Below, in pieces: positions 57,709 through 64,000 of a stretch of 64,000 bases of DNA. The stretch is from Kalmusia sp. IMI 367209 (lineage: Eukaryota > Ascomycota > Dothideomycetes > Pleosporales > Didymosphaeriaceae): positions 3,348,001-3,412,000 of the forward strand of contig JAPEUQ010000004.1 in assembly GCA_027946365.1 (NCBI GenBank), written 5' to 3'. Within the stretch, counting starts at the first letter, position 1, and the number at the start of each line of letters is the position of its first letter. The position numbers were made by a program, and so were the translations under genes. Under the pieces are notes generated by a model that was not told the origin of the DNA, made no database searches, and worked only from the letters and a program-made list of their open reading frames with translations.

Positions 57709-60700
57709 CTATGGGTGACCAGGGGGTTTACCATTGTCCTGGCTTTCACGAGACTCGGCCGGAGGCTGCGTTGATTTTGACTTCTTCGTTCGTTCGTCGT
57801 CGGAAGAAGATGGACTATGGCTACTGCTGTCATCGCCAAGACCGATGTTACCATCTTTGGACTCTCTGCGGAGTCGATCTGCCTTATCCTTGAGTGCCTT
57901 CGCCTGCTCAGCTGCCCTCTGAGCACGGATCTGCTTCTTCCACATAGCTGCATAGTGTCCGTTCTTCTCGAGCAGCTCTTCGTGTGTGCCACGCTCGGCT
58001 ACCTTGCCTTTGTGCAACACGAGAATCTGATCAGCATGGGTGATGGTACTGAGTCGGTGGGCAATGATAAGCATGGTGCGTCCCTGTGCCAGGGTAGTGA
58101 ACGCTTCTTGAATATGCTGTTCCGTTTCGGTATCAAGGGCAGCTGTCGCTTCATCAAGCATGATGATGCGAGGGTTCTTTAGGATCGTGCGGGCAATGGC
58201 TACACGCTGCTTTTCACCTCCTGAGAGGCGAAGACCGCGCTCGCCGACTTTGGTCTCGTATTTATCCGGAAAGGTCAAGATTTTATCATGGATACTTGCC
58301 GCACGGCAAGCAGCATATACCTCCTCATCTGTAGCATCTTGGTTTGCGTACTTGAGGTTATACATGAGCGACTCGTTGAAGAGAACCGTATCCTGCGGCA
58401 CAACGCCAATGTGGCTGCGGACAGAGTCAATGGTAAGGTCTTCAACATCGCGGCCGTCAATCTGGATGCTACCAGATTGTGTGTTATAGAAACGATACAT
58501 GAGACGGAAGACAGTTGATTTACCGCCACCAGATTCTCCGACAAACGCGGTCGTGGTTCCAGGAGGGCAAACAAAATCTAATCCAGTGAGGGCAGGCTTG
58601 CGCGCATCGTAGGAAAAGTGGACGTCGTTGAAGCGGAGGTCACCCTCACACGACGGAAGAGTCTTGGCACCTGGCTTGTCCACCACAGTTGGCTGCTCTT
58701 TGAAAAGCTCTAGCATACGCTCTGAGTTGATCAATGCCGACTGTATCATCCGGTAAAATGTGCCGAAGAAATTGAGCGGGCTCTGTAGTTGGCCCATGTA
58801 CGTTACGAGCGCAACAAAGTCACCAGTCCTTTGCTCTCCTTTGACAACCTGATGGGCGGCGATGAAGCAGACAACGAGCAGGCCTAGCATGAAAACCATG
58901 TTCTGGGAGACATTCATGAGGTTAAGCGAAAAGAGAACAGTATACTCTGCGTCTTGAAACTTGCGCACCGCGTTTCGATATCGGTTGAACTCGTACGCCT
59001 CGGCGTTGAAATACTTGACCGTTTCATACGAAACCATGGAGTCGTTCCTGGAAGACTTAGTAACCTGTTGCATAGCGTAGGCAGAAACTGTACTGACTTT
59101 ACCGCATCTTCTTCTCGGTCCGCATTGACCATTTCTCGGCGTATTTCAGCCCTCCATTGTGCCATGCGGATGGTCAGATAGATGTACCAAAACGTGACGA
59201 TGCAAAGAACTAGCGCGTAAGTAGCGTCGAACTTGTAAAGAAAGTAGCCAACAGCGACAGCGAGATCGACGAGCATGGGTACGACCTGGAAGGTCAACTG
59301 TTCCAAAAACGTGTTAATCGAGCTGCCCTTCCCTAGGGCGGATAGGACCTCGCCAGTCTTCTTGCCGAGATGAAAATCCAAGCTCAGGCTATGCACGTGC
59401 TCAAACGCGGCAACTGATAATTCCCGGTAGGAATACTGGCCCACCGGGATCCAGAGTGTCGATCGAATGGCACCAAGCAAGCCATTATTGCCTTGGATGA
59501 ATCGGAAAGCGATGAAGAGCATGATGGCCTTCCACGGGTTGCCTCTTTCCCGATCCTCGAGCCTGTCGGTTATACGGCCGATCTGATCTGGGACGAGCAC
59601 GTTGACTACGCGCTGGAGGAGAACGATGATAAAGCAGATGATGACCATGATCTGCAGGCGGCGGTCTTTCGACGGCCACAGATATGGAAAGAAGACCTTG
59701 TATCCCTTGAGATACTCCCACCAGCTGCGCGCGGGTGCGCCCGTCGGCCTGCTCCATGCGGGTGGAGCTCCTTCGGTATGTTGGTGTTTGCCACCGACAG
59801 GGTGGACCGAGCCATATGAGCCGTTCGCGTGACCGTTTCCCGCGCTACCCTCCCGGTCAGCGCCCGCGAGCAGCGACGTCGTCTCACCCGCGCTACCAGA
59901 GTCATGTGCGCTCCTTCGCTGCTGGAGCGTAACGAAGATGAGATAGAAGGCGACCAGCGACAGCAGAACCACGATGCGCAGAAAGTCTAGTACCACCTCG
60001 GCGGCCTCCCACTGCGTCATGCCCCAGCTGAGGTGCTCGTCCGAGGGATCCAGGGTGGGCTGCTTGTGGGTATGCGTGTAGAGAGCAATGGAGAGGCCGG
60101 CCAGGACTGCCTCGAGCACGGTGGCCACGGTCCATGTTGCAAGGTGGGCGGACGTGGGGGACGGTTTGGAGTCGATGAGCGAGATGAGGAACAGGCAGTA
60201 GACGAAGAAGGACCCGATGAGGTAGACCTGGACAGCAGTCAGCATAGGGCACGGCATGGACGGACAGACAGATGCCAATGGGCACGTACCACGACGTGGT
60301 TCCCAGCCCACCAGTTCTCGGTCTGCTTGATGACGGCATGTGCGACGCTCAGCGCAGCGCTCCCGACAAAGGTGGCGGCGGCAAAGACGGACAGCCAGGT
60401 GAAGAGCAGCTTCTGCGAGTGCGTGACGTCGTCGTGGTCCGTCTGCTTGACGAAGTTGCGGGTGGGATCGGTAGCGGGCAGCGGCTTGCCCCCGGGGCCG
60501 GTGGTGGTGGGTTTGGCGACATTAGAATTAGAATTAGAGGCGGCAATGCTGCGGAGGGTAAAGGCGAGCAAGAAGAAGAAGAGCAGAAAGACCGGGTACG
60601 CGTATTGCACGACGGTGAGGGCAGAGCGAACGGCGCCGGCGAGGGCCCACGGCTGCTGGTCGTGGTGGAGCGAGGCCGGCGGGAGCGGATGGTGGGCCAT
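57709..60700 (-). CDS. hmt1: ABC half-transporter, heavy metal tolerance type (HMT1/ABCB6-like)
   Basis: Vacuolar/organellar ABCB half-transporter; relatives export phytochelatin- or glutathione-metal conjugates into the vacuole. Exons 60290-60700, 59098-60227 and 57709-59047; introns 60228-60289 (GTACGT) and 59048-59097 (GTCAGT), total 959 residues. An N-terminal membrane extension (about five helices) as in HMT1/ABCB6 precedes a Gly/Ser-rich linker and the six-helix TMD, with ELSVAAFEHVHSLSLDFHLGKKTGEVL and KNDSMVSYETVKYFNAE. The ATPase domain has Walker A GESGGGKST, signature LSGGEKQR, Walker B IIMLDEATAALD and the H-loop AHRLST. The C-terminal tail is charged (KSTQPPAES). Divergent from rtc1. 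Confidence 0.95.
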
Positions 60701-61220
60701 GCTGGCTGGCGCGCCGCCTTGGAGGAGCGTCCCGGGTGCGAGGGCTCACCGGGAGGAGGCGGGCAGAGAGCGAGCGAGGACTGGACGGCGGGGAGAGAGG
60801 AGGGGAGGGGAGGGGAGAGAGAGGGTTACAGAGGACGCAGCAGCGCGGCATGGTGTTTTCATAGAGTCGTTTGACGGCCGGCCGACTGGGTGGAGCTTGC
60901 AGCTGCCTTTGCATCACCGGCAGCGCGCCACTGGCGGGGGCTCTCGAGCCTCGACCGCCGCCCCTGCAACTGGCATCGACGGGGCCCTGCCAGTGCGCCC
61001 TGCAAGCCTTGCATATAAATCACAGACTGCACCACGGGCGCGCAGGCGACGACGAGGCACGCCTGTCCCGACCCAGCGTCTCCGGGTCCTGGAGCCGCAG
61101 CGCGTTACAGCGTCGCGCGGCCACTCACAGCGCCCGTCGCCGCGCCCTCACCGCAACTCGCCCTGCCAGCCCGAAGACGTCGCCGCGCCATGCCACCGCG
61201 ACGATAGACACACGCCCTCG
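60701..61220. promoter_or_regulatory. Divergent promoter region, hmt1 / rtc1, with a G-rich tract
   Basis: Very GC-rich. A purine tract at 60791-60829 (gggagagagg, then repeated aggggagggg) fits the G-quadruplex pattern of four G runs with short loops on the plus strand. Open frames here are shadows. Confidence 0.5.
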
Positions 61221-64000
61221 ATGGAGCCACGACGCGCCTCGTCCGCCGCGCCCATCCCGCCGCCGCCCCCTGCCGCCCTCCAGGTCGTACTTCTCGCGCC
61301 TCGTCAACCAGGTACAGACGATACAGACCAGCGCCTATGGCAGTCGTCCGCCAAGTGCCCAAACCAATCGCCCCGACGGCGGGCGTCCCAACCCGCTAGT
61401 CCCGAAGCTGCCAGGGTAAGTTGGCCTCTACATACACTCATTTGTCCCTGTATGGTCTTGGGCATGGATGCGTCAGCCCTCGCGCAACCCGCAATGAAGC
61501 TGCTTCCGTCTCCTCCCGCCCTGTGTGTCGCCTGCTGAGTCGTCGCCTAGCGTGCGGACTGGCTCCTCGCAAGATGCAAGCCACAAGACGGGCCTGCCCA
61601 TCGAGGCCCTGGACATCAACCGCGACAGGACCCATGCCATCCTGGCCGGCAAGGAGATTCTCAAGACGGTGCGCGTCCAGCAGCAGGACGCCAGCATCGT
61701 CGAGGAGACCAACCTGCGGGCCGCCGTCATCCACTACGCCGACCACGCCCATGCGCGGCAGCGTGACGGACTCGGTATCCAGGACGTCAAGTGGTCCCAC
61801 GGCCAGTTCAATACGCACATTGCCACGGCTGCCGCCAACGGCAAGGTCATCCTGTATGACCTCAACCGGGCAGGCGTTGAGCTGGCGCGCTTGCATGAGC
61901 ATACCCGTCAGGTCCACCGTCTGGCCTTCAATCCTCACCAAGGCCACCTGCTGCTGTCTGCAAGCCACGACACCACGGTGCGCCTGTGGGACCTCCGTGA
62001 CATGAGGAAGGACATCACCACCTGCCGCAGCAGAGATCAATATGCCGGCATCAACGGCGGCATCTACGACGTTCAGTGGTCGCCTACCGACGCCGTAGAG
62101 TTCGCCTTTGGCACAGACAATGGCACCATTCAGCGCTGGGACTTTCGCCACACCAAGGCCTCCAAGCAAAAGATAACCGCCCACGACCAGAAGACATGCA
62201 CCGCCATCGACTGGCACCCGGACGGCAAGCACCTGCTCAGTGCCGGCGTAGATCGTACCGTCAAGGTGTGGGACTTCTCGGTAGGTGTCAGGCGCCAGAA
62301 GCCAGTATTCGTGCTCACCACTCCGTATCCCGTCTACAATGCGCGTTGGCGACCGCCCAATTGGTCCGAGGAAGGTGCGTATCAGTGTACTCAACTGGCG
62401 ACCGCATATGATCGTGACCACTCAGTCATCCACTTGTGGGATTTTCGACGCCCATTCTTACCTTTCCGGGAGATCAACAAGTTTCCTAGCGCTCCCTCTG
62501 ATATGCTCTGGCACTCGCGTGACACCTTGTGGACTGTCGGCCGAGAGGGCATCTTCCAGCAGAACGACGTCCATCACGCGCCCAGGGTCTTGGATCGTCG
62601 CAATCTGCAGGCAATCGCAGTATCACCGAATGGAGAGATTGGCGGGGTCGCCCAGAGAAGACCGCGACGTCGTCGCTCGACAGGTCTAGCGTATTCCGAA
62701 GACACGTACGGTGAGCCTCGTGACAAACGTAGTAGTCCGGAAAAAAGCAGTCTGCGTAGCTCGGCAGATGACAGTTTTGACGAAAGTTTCCTGCTGTCTA
62801 GAAGACATCATGGTCGCACCGCAAGTAACAGGTCCGCCAAATCATTCGGAAGCACCCCTTCCTCAGACACTGCACCCAAAGTCATGTTTCTTACCGATTC
62901 CATGGCCGTGCAACATGAATTCTCGAGGCCAAATCAGCTTGCGTTCCGGGGTCTACTTCCCGGGGCAATGAATGTCCAGGTTTTTGCATACTTAGCGCAA
63001 AAGTACAAGGCAATTCCGCTACCAGATCCGCCTACGTTGCAATCCTTCGAAGATCTGCAGCAGGTCTTCGAACAGAATGCGGAATACGCACAAAGAGCCG
63101 CATTCTACAGGCTTGCAACAACATGGAGGCTTGTTGGTGTGTCTGTCGCTAACAGCACGCAACGGCGAGCCCAATTGCATAGGAATCGCCGTCGATTGAA
63201 GGCGAAGCCCACAACACTAGCGTCGTCCGACGTCCAACCAAAGCCTCCCTCGGAAACCTTGGAGGCACATGACAAGCAGATAAGTCAGTTGGACCCCGCC
63301 ATCCGTGCTCCCGTGGACTTGATCCAGAAATCTTCATCGGCCTCTGACAGCACGGCCCATCCCATCGCCACCGTGGAAAGCACCTCGAATTTGGCCACAC
63401 CACTTGCGCGGCCGCTTGCTGGTACACCTCTCAATGAAAAGCAACGGTCTCATCTGCCTGATCCAGATCGAGATGAAAAGATTGAGCTACCGCCGGCGGT
63501 CGCGGGGCCTCATTCCAACCATGGTCTTCTCGCCCCAGGCAGCGCAAGCCACTCTCAAAATGCTAGCCGCCCTAGCTTCAAGGGGCCACAATGGTATCAC
63601 TCATCTAATGATCTTGATGAGCGTAGAGCGATGGTTGGTAGTTGGCGGGCGCCTCCCCGGGTGCCCCTTACTTTTGACCCTACCGAATCCAGAGGACTGA
63701 ATATTCAGGTACCGCCTCGACTGGACCGCCATGACTCTGACGAGAGTTTTGCTATGTTTTCTGCATCAACTGACTCACAGCGTGGTAACTCGGTGCCCAG
63801 CTCGCTAAATAGTGGCAATTCTCATTCACAAAGTCTCGACGCGACACTACCGGGAGAGTCAAGCTTTGGGAAGCCAGGGCCATCCATACACGGCACTGCA
63901 GATCAGCCTGAAGCGCTGGGGCGAAGTGTCCAAATCTCACCTACAACCATTCTCATTGGTAAGGATGGAGACACTACAACCACATCATCGCCCAATGGCG
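61221..64000 (+). CDS. rtc1: WD40 protein Rtc1/WDR24 (SEA/GATOR2 complex), 3' end beyond the window
   Basis: Subunit of the SEACAT/GATOR2 complex that regulates TORC1 at the vacuole. Exons about 61221-61415, 61581-62374 and 62426 to the window end, open for more than 2.3 kb without a stop. Junctions: GTAAGT donor at 61416, acceptor AAG at 61580, and a 51-base intron GTGCGT...CTCAG. WD blades are visible: VILYDLNRAG, TTVRLWDLRDM, GTIQRWDFRHT, RTVKVWDFSVG and VIHLWDFRRPF. After them come GIFQQNDVHHAPR and a long Ser-rich linker, as in Rtc1; the C-terminal RING lies outside. The 5' end is unclear: the frame reading SYFSRLVNQVQTIQTSAYG has no ATG, while the ATG at 61221 (MEPRRASSAAP) is one base out of phase, the shift falling near the C5 run at 61266-61270. 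Partial gene. Confidence 0.85.

Noticed and set aside
60033..61538. 501-codon plus-strand open frame
   Set aside because: It is antisense to the first two exons of hmt1 and overlaps the promoter and rtc1 start; its protein is Arg/Pro/Gly-rich, as GC-rich shadows are.
61438..62421. 327-codon minus-strand open frame
   Set aside because: Exactly antisense to the WD40 region of rtc1, which has clear blade motifs on the plus strand.
1..64000. CRISPR arrays, bacterial operons, tRNA or rRNA genes
   Set aside because: None expected in a fungal nuclear segment and none seen; no cloverleaf B-box pattern was found by eye, though a tRNAscan-SE run would be needed to exclude them.

Overview
This is a 64 kb piece of nuclear DNA from a filamentous ascomycete. 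Evidence: short GT-AG introns (about 46-110 bp) with CTRAY-type branch sites, Zn2Cys6 regulators, PTH11-like rhodopsin-domain membrane proteins, a UstYa-family (DUF3328) protein, a secreted M28 aminopeptidase, a GH43 glycosidase, a Cdc11/AspA septin and an RpdA-like deacetylase with a long tail. Gene style suggests a dothideomycete (Pleosporales-like); that placement is inference. About 26 protein genes are supported; most were assembled by joining exons by hand.

Layout. 1-7.8 kb: a sugar transporter with two single-base frame breaks, a tyrosine phosphatase (-), and a 14-exon PQ-loop membrane protein (-) whose splicing appears to need a one-nucleotide exon. 7.8-12.9 kb: a 5 kb gene desert with a weak diverged duplication. 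12.9-23 kb: septin (-) divergent from the PROPPIN Hsv2 (+), GH43 beta-xylosidase, SET-domain protein, and an unknown protein interrupted by TAG. 23-28.2 kb: two convergent Zn2Cys6 factors and an SDR oxidoreductase. 29-46.8 kb: an accessory-looking stretch with two rhodopsin-domain proteins, an unknown coiled-coil protein, an aldehyde dehydrogenase, an AT-rich degenerate minisatellite, another unknown protein interrupted by TAG, the UstYa-family protein, a 52-residue secreted peptide and a secreted leucine aminopeptidase. 46.8-52 kb: methionine-type permease, a decayed DUF4470/MYND gene and a dual-specificity phosphatase. 52-64 kb: housekeeping genes in two divergent pairs, rpd3/rpn11 and hmt1/rtc1, the last running off the window.

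How the genes relate: most are independent. The divergent housekeeping pairs may share promoters. The UstYa-like protein and the small secreted peptide about 1 kb away are the only hint of a dedicated biosynthetic unit (a dikaritin-type RiPP), and it is tentative.

Broken frames recur. Three genes carry single in-frame stops, two of them most simply explained by C-to-T change in CpA (RIP-like), and three show apparent one-base shifts in or beside homopolymers, which could be assembly error or real decay. These were located but not corrected.
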